From Kibdelosporangium aridum (lineage in GTDB: Bacteria > Actinomycetota > Actinomycetes > Mycobacteriales > Pseudonocardiaceae), in assembly GCF_900176515.1 (NCBI RefSeq), contig NZ_FWXV01000011.1:248001-312000 (forward strand): a DNA stretch of 64,000 nt, read 5' to 3'. Under the pieces are notes generated by a model, which did no database searches, had not been told where the DNA came from, and saw only the letters and a list, made by a program, of their open reading frames with translations. Below, one piece after another: positions 26,701 to 35,121 of the stretch. How positions within the stretch are numbered: position 1 is the stretch's first letter; every line of letters starts with the position of its first letter. Made by a program: the position numbers and the translations under genes.

Positions 26701-29408
26701 TTGTTCGTCGCAGCCAGGTTGGTCGGTGCCTGAGGCGCTCCCACGGTGCACGGCCCAGGCAGCGGAACGCTGACATCGACGAACCTAGGCCGGTAGATCC
26801 GGGCGTCCGCGTAGTTGTCCGCCGCGTTGAGGCTGTTGACGTTGTAGGACACGACCAGCCGGCCAGCCGGGCTGAGTTCCCGGTGAACATGGGCGTCGTA
26901 GTAGATGATCGGCTTGCCCGGGTACTGGACATCGCTGTCGAACAGGTAGATCGACTCGCCGAACGGGCCGGTGGGCGAGTCCGCGACGTGCGCGACGAAC
27001 GACCTGCTGAACGGGATGTTCGTGTCCTGGGTGATCAGCACGTATCGGTCGTCGACCCGCTCGACGGCGAAGTTCGTACCCACTCCGCTGAGCAGTCGCG
27101 CACCGGCAGACTCGTCCCCCGACCATTGCGATCCGGTCCAGAACTGCCACGTCCCGCCGACGTTGCCGCGAGCCGCCCTCGCGACCTTGCCGAACTTCAT
27201 CCCACCAGCACTCTCGGTGCCGTAGACGTACGTGTAGTCCTTGTCCTCCAACAAGGCTGAGCCCCACGCTGTCGTCGCGCCGGTCGGCAGCCGTTGCAAA
27301 CCAGTGCGTTGCAAGGTGTTGGCATCGAAGGTGGCCAGTGACGTTCCCGTGAGTTGGAAGTCGAGTCCGCCGCTGCCAGTAGTGCGGTACGTGTTGTACA
27401 GCGCCCGGATCGAGCCGCCCTCGACCACCGCGTCACCGATCCAGTAGTGCTCCCCGGAATCAGGTTGCTCCACAAGCGACACCGGCTGTGCGGGCGTCCC
27501 GCCGGTCCGCGTCTCCGTCAACGCGTTTCCCTGCTGCACGACCATTGAGTTGCGAACGAACGGGGTGCTGGTCGGTCTGGTGAAGTCGGCGTTGACGGTG
27601 CCAAGGAACGTGTCGGAGAACAACCACGCCGTACGCCCATCCGGAAGCCGGACAGACACTGTGCCATCGCCGCCAGTCCAATGACCGCCTGCGTTGCCGT
27701 AGTTGTTCCACATGGTGTTGAGGTCGCTGGACGGGTTCACATGACACGCCGGATCGGTACCTTGCACGTTCACCGCGGTCCACGACGCTTGCACAGCCCG
27801 GTATTCGGCACTGCACAAGCCGTGGAGGTCCCGAGCGGCGTTCAGCGAGGCCTGGCGTGCGCCGGCGAAGGTGATGGTCGCGGTCATGTAGTTGAACGTC
27901 TGGTACCAGATCTTCGCCGCTTTGTCCCGGCCGATCCCGGTCACGCCGGGAGCGTTGCCACATGGTGGTGGCGGGGACTGGTTGAACCGGGTCGGCCCGG
28001 AGCCTTCGGCCAGCATGTAGAAGAAGCGATCGCCGATCCCGACCCAGTCATAGACGTTTTCCGAATACGGAGGTGGCGGTCCGTCCCAGCAGTTCTTCGT
28101 GTGTCCGTCTTGACTCGGGTTGCTCATCGACCGCTGGGCCGATGTTCGCTGAGCGAGTAGATAGTCAGCTGGCTGCTCCGGGTTGTTGGCGTGGAACTGG
28201 ACCATCTCGCCAAAAATGTCGCTGGTGAACTCCATCACCGCGCGCGGTTCGCCATACCTCATCTGCAGGGTGGGCAGAATGGACTCCTCCACCCCATGCG
28301 TCAGCTCGTGTCCCATGACGTCAAGCTCCGCAAACGGAGTTCGGCCGTCTTCGCCATCACCGACGAGTATCTTGTTGCTGGACAACACCCACTCGGCGTT
28401 CTCCAAGTTCACATCAAAGTGGACACCGACCTGCACCGACTGCGGCGCGCCGGTCGTCCGGTCGGTGATCAAGCTGGACCGGCCATGCTTGGCCGCGAAG
28501 TAATCCGCTGTCTGACCGAGCGCATAGTGCGCGTCCACGGCGACACTCTCATCGTTCAGCGTTGTGCCATCGCCGAACTCAGGGTCCGCACTGGTGAAGA
28601 GTCTGCAGGTGGCGGAGTCGTTGTCTGCCCGCTGGTAGTCGCACGTCCAACTACCGTCGTGCTGCTCGTCGCGCAAGGTGAACGAGCCGTCAGGGTTCTG
28701 GGAGATGTTCAATTGCACCGGCTGACTTCCGGTGTAAACGCCACGGCCAGTGCCGACCGCCGGTGCCAACGCCGCCGTATCCGACCGCCGTTGCGCCGTC
28801 CCGATTTCTGCCGTCGACAGCACTTCGTCTGTTTGGGCATCGGTCACTACCAGCAAGCCGTGCACGGGACCGTTGACCTTGGTGCGCCAGGCGAGTCTCG
28901 GCGACTGCGGTCTCGCGTCGACCACCAGCTCCGGATCTTCAGCAACGGCTTCCGGGCGCGAAAGCTGGACCACCGCGGTCGCAGCTGCCTTCGCCGCAGG
29001 CACTGTCGGGGTCGTGGACACGGCGATCGGCGCAGACCGGGCGCCGGAAACGGTGTCGAGGTGGCCGCCTGGTGAGTGGTGCACAACGAAGTCACCGCCG
29101 AGGACCGGCAGGCCTCGATACGTGCGGTCGTAACGGACGTGCGTTCGGCCGTCCTGATCAACGGTCACGTTGACGAGCGGATGAGCCTCTTCGGGTGAAG
29201 CACCGACCAACTCTGGTCGTGCTGCGATGACTTGACTGGCTTGCGCGACAGCCTCGTCTCGGGTGGGTACGGTCCGCAATGGAGTTACTGCGGTTGGCTG
29301 AGCAGGTTGCGCCTGCCAGTCGCTTGCCACGAGCGTGGAAAGTGCGGCAACGCCGACCACGTAAGCGATGACCCGTCTGGCATGCCCAAAGTCGCGTCGC
29401 ATAACCAT
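23784..29408 (-). CDS. Giant secreted M4 (thermolysin-type) metalloprotease with propeller-like domain and nine Fn3 repeats
   Basis: 1874 residues from ATG 29408, with GAGG five bases upstream; a TTG at 29423 is an alternative. Order of domains: signal peptide; FTP/PepSY-type propeptide (to about 215); M4 catalytic domain with zinc-binding HELTH at 367-371 and the third ligand in the EFTSDIFGEMV segment; a region from about 560 to 905 (WTGGDGTVSVRLPDGRTAWLFSDTFLG) resembling a five-bladed propeller (DUF4185/DUF5005 type); nine Fn3-like repeats, each with a YWIYQRDVTAGQ-like segment; and a C-terminal beta domain of about 130 residues. The Fn3 array probably binds polymers or spaces the catalytic head. 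The gene is coupled to the mannosidase, suggesting joint attack on mannoproteins. Confidence 0.85.
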   Translation of the reverse strand: MVMRRDFGHARRVIAYVVGVAALSTLVASDWQAQPAQPTAVTPLRTVPTRDEAVAQASQVIAARPELVGASPEEAHPLVNVTVDQDGRTHVRYDRTYRGLPVLGGDFVVHHSPGGHLDTVSGARSAPIAVSTTPTVPAAKAAATAVVQLSRPEAVAEDPELVVDARPQSPRLAWRTKVNGPVHGLLVVTDAQTDEVLSTAEIGTAQRRSDTAALAPAVGTGRGVYTGSQPVQLNISQNPDGSFTLRDEQHDGSWTCDYQRADNDSATCRLFTSADPEFGDGTTLNDESVAVDAHYALGQTADYFAAKHGRSSLITDRTTGAPQSVQVGVHFDVNLENAEWVLSSNKILVGDGEDGRTPFAELDVMGHELTHGVEESILPTLQMRYGEPRAVMEFTSDIFGEMVQFHANNPEQPADYLLAQRTSAQRSMSNPSQDGHTKNCWDGPPPPYSENVYDWVGIGDRFFYMLAEGSGPTRFNQSPPPPCGNAPGVTGIGRDKAAKIWYQTFNYMTATITFAGARQASLNAARDLHGLCSAEYRAVQASWTAVNVQGTDPACHVNPSSDLNTMWNNYGNAGGHWTGGDGTVSVRLPDGRTAWLFSDTFLGTVNADFTRPTSTPFVRNSMVVQQGNALTETRTGGTPAQPVSLVEQPDSGEHYWIGDAVVEGGSIRALYNTYRTTGSGGLDFQLTGTSLATFDANTLQRTGLQRLPTGATTAWGSALLEDKDYTYVYGTESAGGMKFGKVARAARGNVGGTWQFWTGSQWSGDESAGARLLSGVGTNFAVERVDDRYVLITQDTNIPFSRSFVAHVADSPTGPFGESIYLFDSDVQYPGKPIIYYDAHVHRELSPAGRLVVSYNVNSLNAADNYADARIYRPRFVDVSVPLPGPCTVGAPQAPTNLAATNNADGTVGLTWTPPSGSGLKYRIYQRDVTAGQTHFARQEQTLTTPATTVPFLKNGSTYEFRVSAVNGTCEGPQTPTKSHTVQVPAPRPPVNLRATAGLDGDVKLEWGASPDVVTYAVYKRDVTGQQPGFEPVDHPQPLNTTLTVRNLEHNHVYEFRVTAKHGGGESAPSNVVTATAKHRPPGAPTNLTASIGWDGTILLRWTPPPSDEPLWYWVYQRDVTAGETTFTQLPYPITSGPEFRAGLLIDNHVYEFYVTAINSVTTGPPSNTVRATVWMPPPPPPTGLRATPGDGEVRLNWTAPPGDDVWYWIYQKDVSAGDTSFSRLPYPLTDGGTSFTAGLLANGHEYHFYVTSISNGGESAPSNVVSATPRPPKPAAPGLTVTANGDSTVTLKWTEPEPDLLYWIYQRDVTAGQTSFTRLQYPSNGTSFLASLTVRHIYEFRVSAVNAGGEGPQSATARVTTRVDAPTNLAITVSDGGHAHLSWKGPNPDLFYWIYQRDVTAGQTQYTKLQYPVEGTSFTASLLINAHVYDFYVTTSAGGGDSGPSNVVRITARGGKPPAAPTLTARAGDSKVTLSWNDTGDFYWIYKRCITCGEANYTKYEWPTQSLSFVDTGVLNAFVYEYRVAANNANGDSPMSNAVRAKPLPPLPGAPTNMRAVPGDGKVTLSWTAPGPDLMYWIYQRDVTAGQTSFTRSKYPVTVTNWTVSWLMNSHRYEFYTEAVNGAGAGPRSAIVSATPMPPKPTAPGNLGYSWTGSNSIRLTWGASTPSNVFYWIYMRDVTAGESFRRLYYPTTNRSVEIGLLRGGHRYEFFVTADNLAGESGQSNHVFANPGPQVGAVRCASVASSWRGMPEGEPAVQYDYPFSQMCGTRRGDYFDVRWYWTTLGHHLYFGSFIYQLWDCTTGTMVWQKRRDYPDNPSLTEEGSTEPVYVNSTHTYRVRVVGYGQVQGEGQLNLRFSPMPAPGVTPFDKYGECF

Positions 29409-29543
29409 CCCCACCTCGCTCAACCATTGAGCTCCGGCCGAGCATCATCCTCAGCGAGGCTTCCGGTTTTCTTGCGATACACCCAGGCGGAACCGCAAGG
29501 TAACGGCAAGTCGTCCGGCAGCACGTCAGTCCCGAGTGGACCA

Positions 29544-30101
29544 CTAAGTACGCGGTCGCTGACTTTCCTGCTGTTCGCCGAGTTCCATGCCGGCCTGTCC
29601 GGTGGCCATCCTGAACACTCCGGCGCGGATACGCTCATGAAGTCCTTGTGGTGCCCGATCACCCCCGGCTCGCGCGAACAGGCGCTTCAGGCGTTCGACA
29701 CGGGCCAGGAGTTCCAGGCAAGGCGTGCACTCGTCCAGATGCTCCAGAAGCTCCTCTTGGCGCTCCAGAGCCAACTCGACATCAACGAGGAGCCACAGCT
29801 CGTTTTCCTCGATGTGCGGACTCTGACGCGAGCGGAAATGTGCCGCGATCGAGCTGTGCCGGAGGCCGACCATTTCCGCGGCGGTGCCCGGATTTACGCG
29901 CAACAGCAGGGGTTGAAGTGACAACAGCACATCCCGAAGCCGCGGAACGCTGCTCGGTCCGCCGAGAGTGGATGCCGCAGCGAACAAGTCCTGCAGTGAC
30001 ATGACCGTTTCGGTCGTTTCGCTGGCAAGAACTGTGAGGACCGGGACCGAATCTGGTTGATCCATGAACTGGTCGTAGGCGTTGGCGAGAGCGTCTGTCA
30101 T
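29544..30101 (-). CDS. Small cytoplasmic protein with H-x3-C-x2-C (ZAS-like) motif, partner of the caspase-NTPase
   Basis: 185 residues from ATG 30101, overlapping the upstream stop as ATGA. Residues 100-140 (ELWLLVDVELALERQEELLE then HLDECTPCLELL) give H121-x3-C125-x2-C128, the pattern of zinc-binding anti-sigma domains (zf-HC2). There is no membrane segment, and no sigma factor is adjacent, so an anti-sigma role is not supported. The N-terminal 90 residues are helical and match nothing I know. Strict coupling to the caspase gene suggests it is a regulator, sensor or substrate of that protease; this is inference. Confidence 0.75.
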   Translation of the reverse strand: MTDALANAYDQFMDQPDSVPVLTVLASETTETVMSLQDLFAAASTLGGPSSVPRLRDVLLSLQPLLLRVNPGTAAEMVGLRHSSIAAHFRSRQSPHIEENELWLLVDVELALERQEELLEHLDECTPCLELLARVERLKRLFARAGGDRAPQGLHERIRAGVFRMATGQAGMELGEQQESQRPRT

Positions 30102-31405
30102 GCGTCACCCCGGCAGGCCACATCCGCGAGGGCGCGCGCCACCAGCCAGCTGCCTGCCGACCGGTCGACCAAGTCGGGAACGTCGGACTCGTGAACGGCA
30201 CGTCTGGTGAAGTACGAGGTAAGTTCTGCTCGCGTCGGCAGGCAAGTTCGCACGGTTGTTCCGTGTGAGCCGACTGTGACCACCTGAACGGGGACATCGC
30301 GCAGGGACAGCAGTTGCTCCACGACGTGTTCATTGGCAGGCGCGGCGTCCATGACGACCGTGATCCGCCCGGTAGACCTGGTCGACATCCACTGGAGCAG
30401 TTCGGGCAAGGTGTGCGAGGGCGAGCCCAACTGCCGTGCGATCTTGACGGCGATGTCATCGGGCGAATCGCGCTCGGCGGGAAAGACCACGGCGTTGACG
30501 AACCGGCGGCCCAACGCTTTGGCCAGGTACGCCAAGGCCGTGGACTTCCCGCTACCGGCCGGCCCGCTGATCGTGACCAGTCTGTCCTCGGAGGCAACGG
30601 CCCTGGCCAGGTGACGAACCGGTCGCGTCAAGACGCACGACCGCGTCAGGTCTGTGATGATCGCGTCGGTGAGATCGTCCATCGCCGACCGCACAGAATT
30701 GCGCGCCAGCCACAGGGCCTCATCGCTGTACGGCACAGCTCGGTTGCTGTCAAAGGCAAGGTGCTGAGCTGTCTGCTTAGGACAATGGTCGGCAATGAGC
30801 CGCTTGAGGTCCGCGCATCGCAGGTGACTGCTGCTTCGGGGTTGGCCTTTGCGCAATATCGCGGTCAACGCGCGGGTGAAACAGCCGTCCGCCGCCGTTC
30901 TGTCGTCCGTGGCCGTCAGCACCTCGAATCTTCGGCCCGCCGAGCCGATCACTCGTACCCAGTGCTCCGCGGCCTGCGCCGCTCCCAATCCGGCGTGGCA
31001 CGTGTCAATCAGGACGACAAGGCCGTCGAGCATCGAGTACTCTCGGACGGCTTCCTTGATCCGTTGTCCGAGCAAGTACGCACGTGCCGAGTTCGCCGGG
31101 CACGCGCTGTCGCGGGCCATGACGTAGAAGTCCTCGGACACGTACTCGCCATGACCCACCACGGCGAGGATGAGCGTCTCCTCAGCCTCCGAAGCCATCT
31201 GCACAGCCCGGTCGATCGCCGAGTCGAGTTGCGCGACCGTCGGGTCGATCAGCAGCTCCGCGTGGTCGCATGCCCCAATAGCCGGATCCGCCAGGACCGC
31301 GTGCAGATCGTGGGCGATTCCTGGCAGGAACGAGAGGCCAGGCAGCGTGTCGCATTGAGATCCGACGACCAGCGCACGTCTGCCTGCCACCCGTACAGGA
31401 TCCAT
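30098..31405 (-). CDS. Caspase-fold (C14) peptidase fused to a P-loop NTPase
   Basis: 435 residues from ATG 31405. Residues 10-225 have the caspase p20 layout: RALVVGSQCD start, catalytic His85 in AVVGHGEYVS and catalytic Cys136 in VVLIDTCHAGL. A linker follows, then an NTPase with Walker A GPAGSGKS (281-288) and a hydrophobic strand ending in Asp353 (ITVVMDAAP) as Walker B. The protein stops soon after, without the TPR, WD40 or NB-ARC repeats many such proteins carry. Fusions of caspases with STAND-like NTPases occur in bacterial conflict and cell-death systems; that role here is inferred. The second gene of the operon is the zinc-finger-like protein. Confidence 0.85.
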   Translation of the reverse strand: MDPVRVAGRRALVVGSQCDTLPGLSFLPGIAHDLHAVLADPAIGACDHAELLIDPTVAQLDSAIDRAVQMASEAEETLILAVVGHGEYVSEDFYVMARDSACPANSARAYLLGQRIKEAVREYSMLDGLVVLIDTCHAGLGAAQAAEHWVRVIGSAGRRFEVLTATDDRTAADGCFTRALTAILRKGQPRSSSHLRCADLKRLIADHCPKQTAQHLAFDSNRAVPYSDEALWLARNSVRSAMDDLTDAIITDLTRSCVLTRPVRHLARAVASEDRLVTISGPAGSGKSTALAYLAKALGRRFVNAVVFPAERDSPDDIAVKIARQLGSPSHTLPELLQWMSTRSTGRITVVMDAAPANEHVVEQLLSLRDVPVQVVTVGSHGTTVRTCLPTRAELTSYFTRRAVHESDVPDLVDRSAGSWLVARALADVACRGDA

Positions 31406-31410
31406 GTTCG

Positions 31411-31425
31411 TAGCTTCCGAAGCTA
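31411..31425. promoter_or_regulatory. 7-1-7 palindrome at the caspase gene promoter
   Basis: TAGCTTC-C-GAAGCTA is a perfect palindrome, five bases upstream of the caspase-NTPase start codon. It sits where a repressor would block transcription or translation of the two-gene operon. Confidence 0.45.
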
Positions 31426-31631
31426 GTCCGCTGGACGGTCATCGCATACCGACACTGTGCCGGGACCACGCCTGTCCGAATCAGTGGCCATCGGTTCACA
31501 ACGCAGGGCCGAAAGACCTCATCGAAAAATCTGTCGCCGAGGATGTCGAGCCTGGCCTGTCAGCTCCGTCCCAGGGCCGGACGCAGCCACCGGGCCGCGG
31601 CCCACCAGCACAAGGCGAAGGAGATCCAGCC

Positions 31632-32219
31632 ATGGGAAAGATCGTTGTCTGCACCATGCTCAGCATCGACGGATACACCGACGGCGCCGGCGGCGACGTC
31701 ATGGCGATGCCCATGGACGCGGCGTTCGCCCAGCACAACATCGACCGAACCCGCACTGCGACCTCGTTCCTGTTCGGCGCGACGACCTATCGCGGAGCCC
31801 TCACCTACTGGCCCGCCCAGCACAACAACCCGGACGCGTCACCACTCAACCACTACATCGCCAAGCGGTACGCCGACGGCATCCCCATCACCGTCGTCTC
31901 AGACACGCTGACCACCGACGAGACGGGCCCATGGCGTGATCAGACGACAATCGTCCGGCGCGCTGACAGCCACAATGCCGTCGCCAAGCTGCGCGAGCAG
32001 GACGGTGACGCCTTGATGTTCGGCAGCCGCACCCTCTGGACCGACCTGCTGGCCCACGGGCTGATCGACGAACTCCACCTGATGATCGGCCCCAAGATCG
32101 TGGCAGGAGACCATCGTGCCTTCACCGGAGTGCCCGAGACCAACCTGCACCTGATCGGTGTACGGACCTGGGGCGGATCGGACAACGTGGTGCTGAGTTA
32201 CGCAACGAACCGCCAGTGA
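31632..32219 (+). CDS. Dihydrofolate reductase-family (RibD C-terminal) protein
   Basis: 195 residues from ATG 31632 behind AAGGAG. MGKIVVCTMLSIDGYTDG is the typical N-terminus of the RibD_C/DHFR-like family common in actinomycetes. DGDALMFGSRTLWTDLLAHGLIDELHLMIGPKIVAG is the NADPH-binding and dimer region. These are small cytoplasmic reductases, only distantly related to true DHFR, with unknown substrates. It stands alone on the + strand and ends in a strong hairpin. Confidence 0.85.
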   Translation: MGKIVVCTMLSIDGYTDGAGGDVMAMPMDAAFAQHNIDRTRTATSFLFGATTYRGALTYWPAQHNNPDASPLNHYIAKRYADGIPITVVSDTLTTDETGPWRDQTTIVRRADSHNAVAKLREQDGDALMFGSRTLWTDLLAHGLIDELHLMIGPKIVAGDHRAFTGVPETNLHLIGVRTWGGSDNVVLSYATNRQ

Positions 32220-32229
32220 TCACCGCTCC

Positions 32230-32266
32230 CGCGACACACTGCCTACCCCGCACGCAGTGTGTCGCG
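32230..32266. terminator. Bidirectional hairpin terminator
   Basis: CGCGACACACTGC (32230-32242) pairs perfectly with GCAGTGTGTCGCG (32254-32266), a 13-bp stem with an 11-base loop between convergent genes. There is no long T-run. Confidence 0.65.
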
Positions 32267-32393
32267 AGACCGCCATATCAGCTTGTCCACCTCGACCACC
32301 AGCAATGCGACCACGCCTGCGGCCAATGAAGGTATCGATCATGCCGTCGCGGTCTTGGCCGCCTGCGGCTGTCAGTTCACCCCAAGAAAATCG

Positions 32394-33221
32394 TTACCAG
32401 CGGACAGGGGCCGATGGGATCCCTGATCCGGCGTGCGTTCGGGGGCGGTAGCCGCTGCCGATCAACGTCGTGGCCTCCAGTTCGGTGACACCTCCGTCTC
32501 GAAGCGAAGAGAGGTAGAACCCGCGCACGGCTTCCACTGTGTCGGCAGAGAACTTGGCAAGTGCGCCTCGGTACCCGGATCCGAGGATCACCAGCCACGC
32601 CAGTTCGGGAGTCATCGTCAGCCGCAGCTCGTGCACAGCGACATCCACATTGGACAAGCCGCGCTCGGTCAGCCAGGCCGCGTAGCTGTCAGGTTGGTTG
32701 ATCTGATCGAACAGGTGCGGCGGCCGTTTCTCCGGGAGTGGTGTCTTCGTGGCCTCTGCGACCGCCCTGCCGAGGTGCTCACCGGCAGCGGCCATCGCGT
32801 CGCCGCGCCAAATGGTGAACACGATCCGGCCACCCGGCCGGGCCAGGCTGATCAGCCGGTCGGTTCCGGCCGTCATGTCGGGGAAGAAGAAGATGCCGAG
32901 AGCCGACTGCACAATGTCATATCCGCCCGTTGCCCACGCGGTCACATCCGCTTGGTGAGCATGGAGTTGTGGCAGGTCTGTCGACAGCCGCCGCAACTCG
33001 TCGACCATGGAGGCGGACAGATCAACGGCGTCGACGAGACCGCCCGGCCCGACCGCTCGAGCCGTTGGAATTGCCGAAGCGCCTGCGCCACAACACGCGT
33101 CGAGGACACGCTCGCCCGGCTTCGGCATGGCGATGGCGACCGTGGCCGCGCCGATGGGATTCCAAAGGTGATGACCGAGCGCTGTGAAGTCGGCAGCGTC
33201 GAAAGCGTCACGGAGGCTCAT
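32394..33221 (-). CDS. Class I SAM-dependent methyltransferase (UbiE-like)
   Basis: 275 residues, start overlapping the stop of the anchored surface protein as ATGA. Motif I is VLDACCGAGASAIPTARAVG (near residue 39), with the acidic ribose ligand in DAVDLSASM. GYDIVQSALGIFFFPDM and RPGGRIVFTIWRGD are motifs II and III. It acts in the cytosol on an unknown small molecule. Its coupling to the LAxTG-anchored gene places it in the zinc-linked island, as is also true of the methyltransferase at 40917. Confidence 0.88.
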   Translation of the reverse strand: MSLRDAFDAADFTALGHHLWNPIGAATVAIAMPKPGERVLDACCGAGASAIPTARAVGPGGLVDAVDLSASMVDELRRLSTDLPQLHAHQADVTAWATGGYDIVQSALGIFFFPDMTAGTDRLISLARPGGRIVFTIWRGDAMAAAGEHLGRAVAEATKTPLPEKRPPHLFDQINQPDSYAAWLTERGLSNVDVAVHELRLTMTPELAWLVILGSGYRGALAKFSADTVEAVRGFYLSSLRDGGVTELEATTLIGSGYRPRTHAGSGIPSAPVRW

Positions 33222-35077
33222 CGGGCCTCGTTTCGACGTCGGCGAAGCACGAAGAGCAAGCCGCTGCCCAGCAGCACCAATGCCGTCCCAACAGCCAACG
33301 GCGGCAATATCGATACGCCTGTGCTCGCCAAACGGCTCGTGGCAGCGGAATTCGCTGTCCCGCTCGCGCCGCAGCCTGTTGTGGTGGTGGGCAGCAGAGT
33401 CTTCGGGTCGACGTCACCCACTGCGAAGGTCACGACCTGCTTGTCGGAGACGGTCGCTCCGGAGGTCAGCGTGACCGACTGGGTGAAGGTGAGCCGGTAG
33501 GCGCCGGACGCGGTGAACGCCCAGTTGCCGTGCGCGTGAGTGCCGAGCCGGATGCCGTAGTTGTCCGGCAGGCCGTCCTTGCTGTTGAAGATCACCACGG
33601 GTTTGCCGAACGGGTCCAGCTCGTACACGGCCATCGATCCCGGGCCGCTGACCTCGGTGAGCTGCCACTTCACGTCACCCGCCGCCTGCGCCGAGGTGAT
33701 TTCCTCGGTGTTCCAGCCCAGCCAGACCACGTCCGGCTTCTGCGTCTGGGGGATTTGCCAGATCTTTGCCGAGACGGGACCCAGGAACGCGAACGCGTCG
33801 GACGGCACCGTGGTCGCCGCGGCGGCCTTGAGGTGGAATACGACCTGACCGGGCGCGCGCCACTGGGGCGTTCCGCCTGTGGTTCCGTCTTTTACTTGGG
33901 AGACAAGGCGCCCATCGATGACGCGGGCCGCGTAGTCGACATGGCCTTGGTCGAGGACAACACCGGTGCGGCTTGTCGTCGGCACACAGGATGTCGTTGT
34001 TGTGGTCGAATTCGAGGTGGTTGACTGAGTCGTGGTCGACGTCGGCTGCGTTGTCGCGCTGGTCGTCGTCGTGGTGCTCGTTGTCGTCGGGTTCGTTGTC
34101 GTCGGGTTCGTGGTCGTGGGACCGCCAACGACGTCATAGGGCACTGGTGCGGACACCGACGATAAGTAGTCGTTGGCGTAGCGCGGGATGAATTTCGCCG
34201 TCAGCGTGTGCTTTCCCGGCGACAGTGCCTGTGTGGTCAGCACGGCGGTGCCGCTGCTGACTTCGCTGTATCCCAACGATGTCGAGCCGTCGAAGAACTC
34301 GACCCAGCCCGGCGCGTTGGTGGGTGTCACGCTGCTCGTCAACGTCACGCCCGCCGCGGCCGTGAGTGTGGTGGTCGTGGCGTCAGCGACCACGTCCTGA
34401 GGATTGGTCCCGCCCACGAACCACGTGTAATCCACCGGCCCGGAACTCAGGCTGGCGCCCGCGGTCGTTGTGGCGGTGACCTCGAAAGTGAGCCGGTAAC
34501 GGCCTGGCGCACCGAAGGCCCAGTTGGCGTGGACGTGGTGACCGGGCCCGACGCCTTCCCGCTTGCTGGTGTACGCGGAGTCGGCGGAGCTGAAGATCCG
34601 GACCGGCTGGCCGACGCCGTCGGTCTGGAACACCTCGACCCGGCCAGGCCCGGACACGCCACGCAAGTGCAAGTCCACAGTGTCCCCGGCCAGCACGCCG
34701 ACCGGCACGCTCTCGGTGTCCCATCCGGCGAACAACAGCGACGGATCCTGCACCTGCGGCGCGATCCACACAGGACTGTTCGCGGGGCCGAGGAACGCGT
34801 ACTCGGGTACGTCCGGCACGGCCAGCTGGCCTGCGTCGCGGAGTTGGAAGATGACGTCGCTCGCTTCGTAGAACTGGTACGGCGCGTTGCCTACCCGCGT
34901 CCTGAGCGCCAACCGACCGTCCGCGTACTGCACATCGACGGCATCGGTGTGCACATCGTTGAGCACCGTCCGGTTCTTGCTGTCCGGCGCGGCAGTCGCC
35001 GGAACTGCCGACACGACCCACGTGGTCGCGATCAGCACAGCGGCCGCCGCCCCGGCACTCAGCCAGCGTCTTGTCAT
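33218..35077 (-). CDS. Surface-anchored protein: two choice-of-anchor M domains plus LAxTG sorting signal
   Basis: 619 residues from ATG 35077. A signal peptide (LSAGAAAAVLIATTWVVSAVPATA) is followed by a first actinobacterial surface-anchor repeat (VLNDVHTDAVDVQYADG onward), an Ig-like domain (TTLTAAAGVTLTSSV), a Thr/Pro-rich linker of about 50 residues, and a second repeat (VLDQGHVDYAARVIDG to VVTFAVGDVD). The end is LASTG, a membrane segment and RRRRNEAR, a sortase signal of the class E (LAxTG) type. These repeats (the TIGR03769 type) accompany a dedicated metal-type ABC transporter; here that transporter lies 3 kb away. Binding role is inferred. Confidence 0.88.
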   Translation of the reverse strand: MTRRWLSAGAAAAVLIATTWVVSAVPATAAPDSKNRTVLNDVHTDAVDVQYADGRLALRTRVGNAPYQFYEASDVIFQLRDAGQLAVPDVPEYAFLGPANSPVWIAPQVQDPSLLFAGWDTESVPVGVLAGDTVDLHLRGVSGPGRVEVFQTDGVGQPVRIFSSADSAYTSKREGVGPGHHVHANWAFGAPGRYRLTFEVTATTTAGASLSSGPVDYTWFVGGTNPQDVVADATTTTLTAAAGVTLTSSVTPTNAPGWVEFFDGSTSLGYSEVSSGTAVLTTQALSPGKHTLTAKFIPRYANDYLSSVSAPVPYDVVGGPTTTNPTTTNPTTTSTTTTTSATTQPTSTTTQSTTSNSTTTTTSCVPTTSRTGVVLDQGHVDYAARVIDGRLVSQVKDGTTGGTPQWRAPGQVVFHLKAAAATTVPSDAFAFLGPVSAKIWQIPQTQKPDVVWLGWNTEEITSAQAAGDVKWQLTEVSGPGSMAVYELDPFGKPVVIFNSKDGLPDNYGIRLGTHAHGNWAFTASGAYRLTFTQSVTLTSGATVSDKQVVTFAVGDVDPKTLLPTTTTGCGASGTANSAATSRLASTGVSILPPLAVGTALVLLGSGLLFVLRRRRNEAR

Positions 35078-35121
35078 CCCAGGTCCCCTCTCCCACTTAC
35101 AGGGAATGATGTTCATCTTAG

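Noticed and set aside
24231-27260. Long plus-strand frames (459 and 531 codons) opposite the protease
   Set aside because: They are antisense images of the Fn3 repeats and lack signal or fold.
29544-30101. Anti-sigma factor annotation for the H-x3-C-x2-C protein
   Set aside because: There is no sigma factor beside it and no membrane helix; the coupled gene is a caspase-NTPase.
33960-34130. Low-complexity repeat
   Set aside because: It encodes the Thr/Pro/Ser linker of the anchored protein, not a DNA element.
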